The notes under the pieces were generated by a model. The model did not search any database. It was not told the DNA's origin and worked only from the letters and a program-made list of their open reading frames with translations. Shown here one piece after another: positions 1 through 9,983 of a stretch of 64,000 bases of DNA. Origin of the DNA: Antedon mediterranea (Eukaryota; Echinodermata; Crinoidea; Comatulida; Antedonidae); the NCBI RefSeq assembly GCF_964355755.1, contig NC_092673.1:32931648-32995647 (forward strand), in the 5' to 3' direction. How positions within the stretch are numbered: position 1 is the first letter of the stretch; each line of letters starts with the position of its first letter. The position numbers and the translations under genes are program-made.

Positions 1-1473
1 CCCGTTTCATTCTCTTCTGAGTCTGCTTTAGCGTATCCCTAGCGATGCCATGGGCATCACGGGTCGCTTTCACCAAATCTGCAACGTAGATAGCGGCTTC
101 CTGCTCACCAGTGGACCGGCATTCTCCGAACATGAGATCAGCTGGTAAATTAACCTCTCGGCCCAGCATCAGCATGTTTTGAGTAAAACCAGTCGAGCGG
201 TTCACCGTGGCGCGTAGTGCACCAGCAATCTGCGGGAGATAGACATCCCAGTCTCGTTGTCTCTTCCCAACGAAGCATCGTACAGCATCCATAAGTGTGC
301 GATTAAATCGCTCTACTTGACCATTAGCCGACGGTCGGTAGCTTGTCGTCCGGGTCTTGTGGATCTGTAAAACTTTACATAAAGATGCAAACAATTCACT
401 CTCAAAATTTCTTCCCTGGTCTGAGTGTAACTGAAAAGGTACACCGAATCTAGAGAAGAAGTCCCTTACTAGGGCTCTAGCGGTTACCTCCGCAACCTGA
501 GACGGGAGCGGGCTGATCTCAACCCATTTTGTGAATTGGTCGACCATCATAAGAACGTAAATATTCCCCTGTTCAGTTTTTGGTAACGGGCCGAGGAAAT
601 CGATATGTACGCGTTCCATGGGAACGCCGGCCTGGAATTCAGTCAACCGGTGTCGACCTTGCCGAGTAGCCTTCTTGCTTCTATTACAAATATTGCAAGT
701 CTGTACATACCTCTGTATATCCCCGCCCATACCGTACCAGAAAAACTTCTCCTTCAATCGGAACTTGGTCCGGGCGACCCCTTGATGACCCGCCGACGGC
801 AAATCATGATGTAACCGCAACCAGTCCAGAACAGGTGCCAAGTCAGGATCACTCGTTTGATGTTGCCGTAGCTCATCCAGTGAGTAACCCCAACACTCGG
901 CTCCCTTCGGCCGTAGCTGTACTGCAGCCACTCGTCCACCATCATCGTCCTGTAGGAAAAAAAACTGAATCGTACCGTTAGTAGCAGTCCGTGATACCTC
1001 TATACTTACTTGTCCCCCGGGGTCCCAAGGAACATCGTCCCCTGGCAGAGTACCCTCCAGGTGGTCCACGGCTACCTGTTGTACGTGCGCGATGGGCACA
1101 ACGTCGTCCACTTCATCCCGGAACGCTGACCATCTCGCATCCGCTCGTTGACAGTACGAACAGCCCCCACAGGGAAGCCCTTCAAGCGCAGGCCGTTCGT
1201 GGCTACTGTCATGAGTTTCTGGTCGGCGAGAAAGAGCATCGGCGTTGCCATGGTGTTGCCCTCGGCGGTGTTCAATCAGCAGGTGGTACTGGCTCAACTC
1301 CTCGATCTACCGAGCGAGTTGCCCCTGTGGCTGCTTGAAGTTGAGGAGCCAGGTCAGGCTGTTGTGATCAGTCCGCACTCTAAAAGGTCTGCCTAGAAGG
1401 TAGTGCCTAAAATGCCTTGTCATGAACACAATTGCTAGCAACTCCTTGCGTGTAGTGCAATAGTTCCGTTGTT
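1..1473 (-). pseudogene. pol: Ty3/gypsy pol, 3' part: end of RNase H and integrase (partial)
   Basis: This is the pol continuation on the far side of the LINE insertion. It opens with the last part of RNase H, including TDHNSLTWLL. A TAG replaces the expected tryptophan codon at 1307-1309, and the same frame then stays open to the window edge. Next come a linker with an NADALSRRP-like motif, the integrase zinc-binding HHCC region (HHDLPSAGH near 800; CNIC near 700), and the DDE core: an aspartate in HIDFLGP, HSDQG near 415 and the glutamate in NGQVERF near 325. An integrase tail follows. I read the frame directly over 1-290, 310-430, 660-740 and 740-1400. The element integrates its cDNA with this domain. 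The end of the gene lies outside the window. Confidence 0.88.
1462..1473. repeat. Target-site duplication, left copy (AGTTCCGTTGTT)
   Basis: The 12-bp word AGTTCCGTTGTT occurs here, directly before the T-run, and again at 3746-3757. It belongs to the gypsy RNase H coding region and was duplicated when the LINE inserted. Confidence 0.9.
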
Positions 1474-3745
1474 TTTTTTTTTTTTCTCTTTCGTGGGGGT
1501 CACCCACATTTATTCATTCCTTTTACAAATATATATTACATAACATACATACATTTTTATAAAATAAAGAACAATAAAATGCAACATAACAGCTAAAAAG
1601 GCACTATATCTATACATGTACATAAAATCGATGGAGTAAAAGTATGCTTTAAAAACGTACATTTTATGTTTATTGCAAGTTATAGTAAAAGTACAACTAT
1701 TTATCATTTAAATTTACTTTATATTAAGAAATGTATTAAAAAGTAGCTGTTTCTTTTATTATATCTTAAATCAGTACTCACAATTTGTTTCTTTATTTCT
1801 TTTGACCTTATATTACATCCGTTACAAATATATACACACATACACACATTAATATACCTATTTACATTTACGAATCAGTTTAATATAGTTATTATAAACA
1901 CATTATATGCTACTTTTTATGTTTTGGCCTTGTTTAACATTTGTTTCATTCCACTATTTCTATTCCTTTAAAGTTCTTTTCTTACTATGTTGGCCCTTTA
2001 CATTTACCAGTTTGTTTACTTATATGCTTGACCGTGTGTTTCAGTCTATGTTTTACCCTAATACATTTATTTCTATCATGTATTAGTTTTAGTATAAGTC
2101 TAGGTGTTAGTTTTACACTACAGCTTGTACTAGTTTTATATTTTTCTTATTTTATGAATTCTAATAATTTAATTTTAGCATCATTCCATTTTATAACTGC
2201 TTTATACTGATTACATGCGTATTCATTTTCTATAAGATTTTTTAATTCAAACTTAAACATATTCAAGATACTTTTTGATTCGTTACCCATCATGTTATCT
2301 AATAAACTAAGCCTTATGCGGGATTTGTATATACAAAACGTAAAGATAGATGTTAGCTCATTTACAAGTTTATCTTTGGAACCAGTAACTATATCAAACC
2401 AATGTATTGGCGTTTCATTGGGAAAACATTCAACAATAAGATTATTGAATTTCCTCCAAACTGGCTTAATCACTTTACACTTAAGTAACATATGTTCTTC
2501 GTTTTCTATCACATTCTTACATCTATCGCAAATATTAGTTTTAGACAATTTCCAAATATGTAATCTTTTATTACAAACAAGTATGCGATGTAAAAGTTTA
2601 AAATTGAATTGCGCAACTTTTACCATATGTTTCATATCTTTGACTTTATTATTCCATATTTTGTTCCATACCATAGTCTTATTTAAAAACTCTGCTTCCC
2701 ATTTTACTTGGGAGATTGGCACTGTCTTTAGTTCAAATATAAACTTATCATAAAAACCTGTTTTAACATTTGATTTGAATAATTCATTTTTAATATCAAC
2801 ATTAACTTGTTCTTTCTCTAATCTATGTCGTGCCAATACTTCCTTCCATTCAATAGGAATAGCATTCATGAGCTTGAAGTATTCTATTATCCCATTATGC
2901 TTTACTAATAACGTGGGAATTAAATCTCTAAGACTTACAATTGTGTTATTGACCAAAATGTCACCAATTGTTTTATAGCCCGACTTTAACCAATCTTTGA
3001 AGTATAAAGACTTTCCGTCTGACAGTATATGTTTATTTTCCCACAAGGTTTGAGATTTAATTTCCTGTACATTTTGAGGATCTAACATTTCAATATTATT
3101 TATTTTCACAATTGCATTAATCATATTTAAATAAAATTCAGGCATAATTTGTAATTGTTTATGCTCTTCAAAATTAAGCCTACTTATCTCTAATGTACAT
3201 TCTATAGGGTACATGTAATATTTTGGAATACATTTCCACTTGCCTGGGTCTGGGCTAAGTAGTCTCTTAACCCAGTTTAGCTTTAACGAGTTCACAACTA
3301 CATAAAAATCAATCATATTAACCCCTCCTTCTTCTATTTTATTTATAAGTGTTTTCCTCTTAATCTTTTCTTTTTTATTTCCCCATAGGAATCTATACAG
3401 TAACTTCTCTACCATTGGAAATACATGTTTTGGTACATTGATAATACTAGCATTGTATATTAATTTTGAAATTGCTAGACTTTTAATTATTATCATTTTT
3501 CCAAAGAAGGTAAGGTGTCGTTTTTCCCATAGCCTTAAAGTATGTTCTAACTCCATAATTTTATCATCCCAGTTTTTTTTTCCACAAACACCTTTTTTAC
3601 AGCCTACATAAATTCCGAGGAATTTCACTGGCTCTTTCGTCCAAGTGATACCACAAGGGGTTGCTAGGTTATTCTGAATTGATCCAATCCAGATTCCTTT
3701 ACATTTTCCTTTATTTAGCTTCAACCCTGAAATATTACAAAATGC
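1474..3745 (-). mobile_element. 5'-truncated L1/Tx1-like LINE inserted in gypsy pol
   Basis: The insert is bounded by 12-bp direct repeats and has an A-tail on the minus strand (T-run at plus 1474-1485), as expected for target-primed reverse transcription. The 5' end is truncated within the reverse transcriptase. About 660 bases of AT-rich 3' untranslated sequence lie between the ORF stop at 2147 and the tail. Because it interrupts an otherwise nearly open gypsy pol, it is younger than the gypsy copy. Confidence 0.9.
2147..3745 (-). pseudogene. LINE ORF2, C-terminal reverse-transcriptase half
   Basis: About 530 residues are open without a stop. Visible are the thumb-like GLKLNKGKCKGIWIG and FLGIYVG stretch, the region around RHLTFFGKMIIIKSL, and the EGGVNMIDFYVVVNSLKLNW block typical of L1-superfamily (Tx1-like) RTs. 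Near the C terminus there is a zinc-knuckle-like CDRC...H...C group (CDRCKNVIENEEHMLLKC). The endonuclease and the RT catalytic core with its YxDD are absent because of the 5' truncation. The first few residues of the open frame beyond 3745 come from the gypsy sequence, not from the LINE. The assignment to the L1/Tx1 group is from motif memory; the clade is less sure than the RT identity. Confidence 0.85.
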
Positions 3746-3757
3746 AGTTCCGTTGTT
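3746..3757. repeat. Target-site duplication, right copy (AGTTCCGTTGTT)
   Basis: Identical 12-bp partner of 1462-1473, marking the 5' junction of the truncated LINE. Confidence 0.9.
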
Positions 3758-5893
3758 CATGAGTTAGACGAGCACTTGCGTATGCAATTACCTTCTTCTT
3801 ACCTTCCTGCACCTGGAGCAGCTCGCCTCCTAGCGCTTGATCCGAAGCGTCGACATCCAGAATAAATTCATCAGTCCCGTTCGGCAAGGCGAGTAGAGGA
3901 GGTTGAACGAGAGCAGCTTTCAGGTCGGTGAACGCTTGTTGTTGTTCCTCACCCCAGTGAAACTTCACCTCTTTTTTAGTGAGTTCATATAAAGGTGCAG
4001 CTAAACCAGCAAAGTTCTCAATGAACTCTCTATGGTAATTAGCCAACCCCAAGAACTGCTGTACTTCTCTCAGATTGGTAGGTGTCGGCCAGTCTTGAAC
4101 AGCCTTTATATCCGAATCGGACACCGCCACCGTATCCTCCCCAACGATTCGCCCTAAAAATTCAACCTGTTTCTGAAAGAAAACACACTTTTTAGGTTTA
4201 AGTTTAAAGTTGTTAACACGAAATCGCTGCAGAACCTGAGAGAGGTTGCTGAGATGATCTTCAAACGTTTTACCTAGCACGACAATATCATCGAGAAATG
4301 CCAATACCGTATCCCACGCCAATCCCCGCAGCACCAAACCCATGGCACGAGAGAAGGTTGCAGGACAATTGGTAAGACCAAATGGCATTTTCACGAATTC
4401 ATACAGGCCATGCTTGGTGATAAACGCTGTCTTCTTACGGTCTTCATCTTTCATCTTAATCTGCCAGTACCCCCAAATCGCGTCCAGTTTAGAAAACCAG
4501 ATATTCCCCGACAGTGTGTCAAGGCAATCACGAATCAGAGGTAATGGATACGCATCTTTAGTCGTGATGTTGTTGAGAGCTCGATAGTCAATGCAAAAGC
4601 GCACAGAACCATCGCGCTTCCGGACCAACACAGGCGGTGACGCCCATTCGGACATGGATGGTTGAATAACACCAGCCTCCAACATCTTCTTTATCTCCTT
4701 TTCCTCCTCCCCCACAAAGCGCAGAGGAGTATGGCGGAGCCGTTGCCTGATTGGTGAGGCATCTCCAGTGTCGATGCTGTGTTCAATATCACCAAAGGTG
4801 CCAATGTCGAACTGATGAGCGGCGAAGACATCCTGGTAATCAACCAATAGTTTAGTGAGCGCGTCAGCCTCTTCACTTGAGAGATTAGATCTCGAAGAGT
4901 CCAACATGCCCACTAGGTGCGCCGGCACCCCCTCAGGTTGGTCACCGTCATCGCCCCCTTGATTCGACAAAGCATCCTCGGACGGAGTCACCCCCGTCTG
5001 GAACACACTCACCCCTTCAGCTTCCCTGGCCGTACCTATCTGTCTACCCTTTTTCATAGTAAGGTAGTGATCAGATGTGTTGATGACACAGATGCATGGC
5101 GCATCAGTGCGTAGATGTAAAGTTGCCGGTATTGCCACATCGTCAGTAGTTGGAACTGGCTCTATAAAGAAATCAGGCATACATAAATTGTTAGTCACAA
5201 GTTTACATTTAACATGAGCGGCTGAGTGAGGAGGAATTACTCTCCGTTTAGCCACCGTTACCTGGGCAACCCTAGGTTCCACCGGTGAATCCCCTCTTAG
5301 AGATATGGTACTGCCCCCAATTGCCAAAAGCAAATGTCCACAATCGATAACGGCTCCCTGTGGATGAAGAAAATCACCACCCAAGAGCATATCGTCATTG
5401 ATGGGGGCAACATAAAAGAACTCATGGTACTCTTTGGTTCCCAATGTAAACTGTAGCGGCCCCACCTTCGACCCTGGCATAGATGTCCCCCTCTCTGCCA
5501 AAGTAAAGGACAGGGTGGACACCACAGGTGGTGCCGGATCTAGACTTTTATAAACCTTATCGGATAGTATGGTAAAATCCGCTGCAGTATCCACGACTGC
5601 GTGAATTTTGGTACCATTGACAAAGGCAGTTGCATGCAACGCATTCAACGATTTTACCCTATTGATAACAATCCGGGTTTGAGTCTCTTCAGTTTTGGTT
5701 GTCGTCGGTGTAGATGATTCAATCAGCCCTGAGCTAATCGCAGATGGCTCAATGATCGTCACAGAATCCGGTGCTACCCCCTCTGTATTTACAGGCTTGG
5801 CCATCGGGCCTAGCTTGGGGATAGTCGACGAACCATCTTCTTTCTGGCCAGCTTCCGGAACCGGGTTAGGTCGTCGGCCCTCTGACCCAACCC

Positions 5894-7705
5894 TTACTCG
5901 TTTAACGGATCCGGCTCATTGCCACTAACCTGACGCAAACGGCTCGCTAATCTTGGACACTCCCTGCAGAAGTGTCCCACCTCCTTACATTCAAAGCAAG
6001 CCAGTTCGCCTGGTCTCAGGAAACGCATGAGCTGATCCAATTGATTCCGCATGGCGGCAATCTCCGTGTTCACGGTGTTCTCCACCCGTCCCAGATTGGT
6101 ATTCAACGTCTGGAAATTACCCTCCACAGTAGCCAAACGGGCCTCCGTAGTAGGAGTATTGTTGGTGGGTGGCACCGACGTCACAGTTCGAGGCTGGTTC
6201 TGGCAGTCAGTAGGTGCGGGTTCCGGAGGAACCCAAGCCTGTGCTGGCCTTTGAAACGTTACACGGTTTCCCCTCATAGGCCTCCCTCGCACCTGCTGAA
6301 TGGACACCTCATCGCCAGTTTCACCCTCGGTATCGTCCTGGTCTTCTGAAGGTAGCTGAAAAGATAGTGGGGGTGCAAAAGAAGTACGGACCGTGGACCT
6401 AACATGAGGTTTCACGGTATCCTTAACCTTACTCTTACGTTTACTATATAGCCCCCTATAACTATCATATTTTTCAAACTCCCTAATAGCTCTGGGAATA
6501 GTTGAACAGTGCTTGTGCATGACGTGCCTACCTACTTCTGCATCCCTGCACCCAATACAAAACCTAACTACGGCCTGCTCTTGGATCCACTCCTTGGGCA
6601 AATCCTTAAACGCCTTTCTAGTCAAGGTTAGCACTCTATCTCCCCATTCTTCTATAGTCTCTCCCTCGTTTTGCGTAGCAGTCTCTAATTTAGCTTGGAG
6701 GACCGCCGCCCCGTCTAAACACCAAGTAAGGACGTCCTTACTTTCACGGTTTGTGAGTTCCTGCTCCTCTATAAATGAAGCCAACCGCCGCTTAAAAAAG
6801 GACCAGTTGTCTCCCCTCCCCCTAAACGTTAGAGACCTAGGTATATCTTTTTTACGCATCCTCCTACGTTCTAAAAAACCCTGCCGGCCTTCATAGTGCC
6901 TGATTCTTGGGGTAGCCCTAAGACACTCCACTGCTGTCCTAGCCCCTGCACTATGTCTATCCGACTGTCTATCCGACTCTCTACTCCTGCTACTATTAGT
7001 ATCAGCACCATCCCCACTAAGGTCACTATCGCTGGCCGATGGAGATCGCCGGCGAGCCCTAGTTTTAGACCTAGCGGTTTTAGATAGTCTCCTGGGGAGT
7101 CTTTCCTCCTCGTCCTCCCTAGAGCTAAAACACGAGTCTAAGGTTATCGGAGATTGCTTTTTGATGTAGCTTCTACGTTGTGTTGACCTATTCTTACTCC
7201 TATCCTGGTCAGAACGCCCAGCGAAGGTGGATGGCGTATAAGCCCCAAGCCCACCTTCGAGATAACGAGGATCACTAGCAGGTCCTGTAGTATAATACGT
7301 ACCTGGTACGTCTAATAAAGGAGTAGCCTGGGGCGATGAGAGGACGTGGTATCGACCACTATGGCCCCCGTCATTTTTCCCCCGATATGCCCCTTCCATA
7401 CCTACAGATTGTGAGACCTGCGACCCCTTTCTGGCCGCTCTATTTTGCTTCTCCACTAGAGGTGACACATTATCAATCATCTGGCCTACGCCTCCCCCTA
7501 AACTCGGATTCGGCTGAAAATCCAGGTAGTCCACCAACCTGGCAGTACCAGCTACTCCGTGTATCTGATTAATATTAGAGGGCGTAATGTTGCCATGGGT
7601 AGCCCGCCATTTAATTATTCTAGTTGCTCGTTTCTTCCCTACATTAGGGACTCCATGAAGATCTTGCACTGGGCAAAAGTTAACTAGAACCTTATTAGAC
7701 GACAT
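5894..7705 (-). CDS. gag: Ty3/gypsy Gag with N-terminal HhH and CCHC knuckle
   Basis: This 603-residue open frame starts at ATG 7705, the first in-frame start after the leader. Residues about 16-60 read like a helix-hairpin-helix DNA-binding fold of the ComEA type (GVPNVGKKRATRII followed by a second hairpin near INQIHGVAG), unusual for a Gag. The middle is rich in Arg, Ser and Asp and is probably disordered. A capsid-like retrotransposon Gag region lies around residues 270-420 (RGRGDNWSFFKRRL, EEWGDRVLTLTRKAF). Near the C terminus CFECKEVGHFCREC is a CX2CX4HX4C zinc knuckle for RNA packaging. A short overlap with pol contains a slippery heptamer. The protein should form the particle shell. 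Confidence 0.88.
   Translation of the reverse strand: MSSNKVLVNFCPVQDLHGVPNVGKKRATRIIKWRATHGNITPSNINQIHGVAGTARLVDYLDFQPNPSLGGGVGQMIDNVSPLVEKQNRAARKGSQVSQSVGMEGAYRGKNDGGHSGRYHVLSSPQATPLLDVPGTYYTTGPASDPRYLEGGLGAYTPSTFAGRSDQDRSKNRSTQRRSYIKKQSPITLDSCFSSREDEEERLPRRLSKTARSKTRARRRSPSASDSDLSGDGADTNSSRSRESDRQSDRHSAGARTAVECLRATPRIRHYEGRQGFLERRRMRKKDIPRSLTFRGRGDNWSFFKRRLASFIEEQELTNRESKDVLTWCLDGAAVLQAKLETATQNEGETIEEWGDRVLTLTRKAFKDLPKEWIQEQAVVRFCIGCRDAEVGRHVMHKHCSTIPRAIREFEKYDSYRGLYSKRKSKVKDTVKPHVRSTVRTSFAPPLSFQLPSEDQDDTEGETGDEVSIQQVRGRPMRGNRVTFQRPAQAWVPPEPAPTDCQNQPRTVTSVPPTNNTPTTEARLATVEGNFQTLNTNLGRVENTVNTEIAAMRNQLDQLMRFLRPGELACFECKEVGHFCRECPRLASRLRQVSGNEPDPLNE
5900..5906 (-). promoter_or_regulatory. -1 ribosomal frameshift heptamer GTTAAAC at gag/pol
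   Basis: In the gag frame the bases read CCG TTA AAC GAG TAA, so the heptamer G TTA AAC lies six bases before the gag stop at 5894-5896. A -1 slip gives GTT AAA CGA, exactly the pol frame, which is open from 5915. GUUAAAC is a known slippery site in arteriviruses. Any stimulatory RNA structure downstream was not evaluated. Confidence 0.75.
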
Positions 7706-8510
7706 GATCTAAAAATCGTCTCTCTTCTATTGGGTTGTTATGCTCCTAAATCTAGTTACAGTGTATGGCAGATGTTATTAAGCAAAGAGTACGATACAAA
7801 TTAAAATACCGCCAGACGTAATAAAAATTACAGGCCCAACAGTAGAATAAAATATCGTCAATGCAGTAACACACACACAATATTGCAAAATGGTTGTTGG
7901 AGATGCAAATATAATAAAATATTCCACCAGCAAACCTGCAATGAGAAACAACTAGATAATTCAAAAAGACGTCAATACAGTTTAACAACACTTACCACTA
8001 AACCTTCCCCCGATGCAAAGAAAGGAGAGCGATAATGCCACTGTGAGGTTAACACAATAATACGCACAGCCAGTATAATTTCTAAAGATGAAAAACCTGA
8101 CTGACGGACGAAAAGGATGTTATCAATAAAAAACAATCAAATTTAAAATTAGTGGTGCCACTCAGTTCAACGGCCACGCCTAGTATCCCACCAGGTGATA
8201 CGGCCTAGTAAACTGCCCACTAATCCTTCAACTATAGCAAAATAAATACAACTCCCGGTACGCATCGACTACCCCGTCGATACGCTAATCAGCAAGTATC
8301 CAAATGCCACAATACTGCGTGATTAACTTTACCGGTATGTTGTAATCTTCAATAAAGATATCGACTTCAATAAACTAACAAATTCACCGTAAGTACAATA
8401 AGTTAATAGTTTCAGCAGAGGACGAAATACCTCGCAATCAACCCGATCACGTTAAGAATGCCAGCTGGCAATCAAGGCACCCGCCTCCCCACCAAAAAAA
8501 AGATTTCCGA
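7706..8510 (-). other. Gypsy 5' leader (non-coding)
   Basis: About 800 bases lie between the primer-binding site and the gag start. I see no long ORF with family resemblance. A packaging signal would be expected here by analogy but none can be pointed to. Confidence 0.6.
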
Positions 8511-8530
8511 GCTTTTGCTCGCAGCGCCAA
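8511..8530 (-). other. Primer-binding site of the gypsy element
   Basis: Directly after the LTR end the minus strand reads TTGGCGCTGCGAGC. A PBS starting TGGCGC next to the LTR is typical of LTR retroelements. I did not match it to a particular tRNA 3' end. Confidence 0.6.
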
Positions 8531-8732
8531 TGTTGTGATTTTAGGTCGGTGCTGGAATGGCCTGATAATGAAAGCTACTAGGCTTACCTTAACAGTCCCG
8601 CTTGTCCTAAATCACACAAGTATCCGGAAGCAGTAAATCCAAATATCTTGGTCAATTCCGGTTGCGTCCGTTTCTCCTTGGTTCCTGCTTCGAATAGAAC
8701 GGTTCGGCCGGCGTCGAGGCCCCACGTTAACA
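8531..8732 (-). repeat. 5' LTR of the gypsy element (202 bp)
   Basis: The minus strand begins TGTTAACG at 8732 and ends CACAACA at 8531, with TG...CA termini in a short inverted repeat (TGTT/AACA) and a PBS immediately after. At 202 bp it is a short LTR. Its partner lies outside the window, so the boundaries rest on the termini and the PBS only. Confidence 0.7.
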
Positions 8733-8756
8733 TTTGCATACCCCCTGTATGCAAAT
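8732..8756. repeat. Inverted repeat with two octamer motifs at the LTR edge
   Basis: ATTTGCATAC and GTATGCAAAT form a perfect 10-bp inverted repeat around five bases. Each arm contains the POU/Oct octamer ATTTGCAT or its complement. It abuts the outer end of the LTR and may be the original insertion site rather than part of the element. Confidence 0.6.
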
Positions 8757-8960
8757 CAAGCTATCGGGGCGACGCCCTCGTTCGGTCGGAGGGGTGGTCT
8801 GTTTACCCAGCGGGCGCCGTTCACAACAAGTTACTGATAATTGAAAGCCATTATTACATAATTATTATGTTGCATGAAATTTGAAAATGTCGTTAATTTG
8901 ATGAGATAATTTGATTAAGAACAGAGGAAAGTACAGTACTTATCTCTTAGTTGATACATT
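8757..8960. other. Short stretch between LTR and LINE ORF1
   Basis: The half next to the LTR is GC-rich (around 8765-8825), the rest AT-rich. It may be inter-ORF sequence of the LINE whose ORF1 ends at 8961. No gene seen. Confidence 0.4.
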
Positions 8961-9929
8961 TCACAGAAGGCGGAGGAGATCAGATTCAGATTTGACGATG
9001 ACTTTCTGTTTGTTTTTCTTCAATAGACAGTAAATGTTACCGTCTATGGACCAAGCAGATTCAATGTTGTCATGGAGGTTAGCCTTACGGAGAAGATCTA
9101 GACGCTTGGATGTAAGGTTTTCGGTTACTAGGTATCCAGAGTGCTTTAATGATCTTTTTTTGCGGAAGACCTCAGAGCGCGTGCGATAGGATGTAAATTT
9201 GATGATTATTGGCCTGGGTTTGGATTTGGCTGCAGATTGGCCATGATGTATCCTTTTCCTCCCAAGTCTATGTGATCGATCAATATCGCATAATTCAATG
9301 TTATCCGTTATTTTTTACTTTAATATATCAAGCGCCAGGTTGTCAGTTTCTTCGATTGATGATTCTTGGACACCGTGTAGCAAGAGGCAGTTCCTTCTAC
9401 TGTATTGCTCAAGATCGTCTATTTTATTACTAAGTGAGTTGTTTACAGCAGTTAGTGTGTTATTATGTTCTTTTAAGACTGCAATGTCGCCAGCTGTGGA
9501 CTCGTAGTCAAGGGCAACGCTATTGTAAACAGATTCACTTACTTTTTCACAGATAGATTTGCTAATAGCCGAAATTAGTGTTTTATTTTCACTTACTGCA
9601 TTTACAATCTTGTTGAAAAGTATTGGTGATGATAAAATATGGTTGCTTATGGATGAAGCCACTATCAAGATAAGCTGAGGGTCGTCGGCTAATAGGTTTT
9701 GAAGTTGGCCTAGCCCTTCCGGCGACGATGACATTGTAGGCTGGGACTCCTCCGAAGTAGCTGATTTAGTCGGCGTCAGCAGTTCCGGGTTAGTTTTATC
9801 TTCCGGGCCTGGGCCTACAGGTTTTAGCCCCGTCTTTTCGGCTGATTTGTCTGTGCTACGTTTAAGTTTTGATGATCTCGTGGACATTATTGTAGTTGAA
9901 TAATAACTAGATTGCAATTTAGATACCAA
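8961..9929 (-). pseudogene. LINE ORF1 protein with one in-frame stop
   Basis: The frame runs from about 9929 (a second methionine, MSTRSSKLK, 14 codons downstream is the likelier start) to TGA at 8961-8963. One TAA at 9315-9317 breaks it, and the same frame continues on both sides. The N-terminal third is Ser/Thr/Pro/Lys-rich. A heptad-like helix follows and ends in KIDDLEQYSRRNCLLLHGV, the hallmark of L1/CR1-type ORF1 RNA-binding proteins. After the stop come an RSHRLG and a PRPIIIKFTSYRTR motif, as in the RRM-like and C-terminal domains of such proteins. No matching ORF2 follows; the gypsy LTR lies about 230 bases on. The protein would bind LINE RNA. Confidence 0.8.
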
Positions 9930-9983
9930 TGTTGAATCTAAGGTGCAATTAATGAGACTTGAGTGAAGAGTTCAATCAACACA

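Larger units (their letters stand above)
3746..5915 (-). pseudogene. pol: Ty3/gypsy pol, 5' part: protease, RT, start of RNase H
   Basis: The pol frame is open from just after a TGA at 5916-5918. The first methionine is at 5804, but entry is more likely by frameshifting from gag. Numbering from that methionine, the aspartic protease has VDTAADFTI (about 71-79; DTA instead of the usual DTG or DSG) and LLGGDFL (140-146). The RT has RFCIDYRALN (402-411), motif A DAIWGYWQI (441-449), MPFGLTNCPATF (473-484) and FLDD (503-506). RNase H begins with LDVDASDQALGG (649-660) and stops where the LINE was inserted. Protease matures the polyprotein; RT and RNase H make the cDNA. The reading frame that continues past the junction into LINE sequence is fortuitous. 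Confidence 0.92.
1..8732 (-). mobile_element. Ty3/gypsy LTR retrotransposon, 3' end beyond window
   Basis: The order on the minus strand is 5' LTR (8732-8531), primer-binding site, leader, gag (7705-5894), then pol with protease, reverse transcriptase, RNase H and integrase, running off the left edge of the window. This protease-RT-RNase H-integrase order is that of Ty3/gypsy elements. The 3' LTR is not in the window. Pol is cut in two by a younger LINE at 1474-3745. Apart from that insertion and one nonsense codon at 1307-1309 the frames I read are open, so the element is fairly young. A family name cannot be given without a database search. Confidence 0.9.

Noticed and set aside
605-1396. 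Several plus-strand ORFs of 69-115 codons
   Set aside because: They are antisense shadows of the integrase frame and have no domain of their own.
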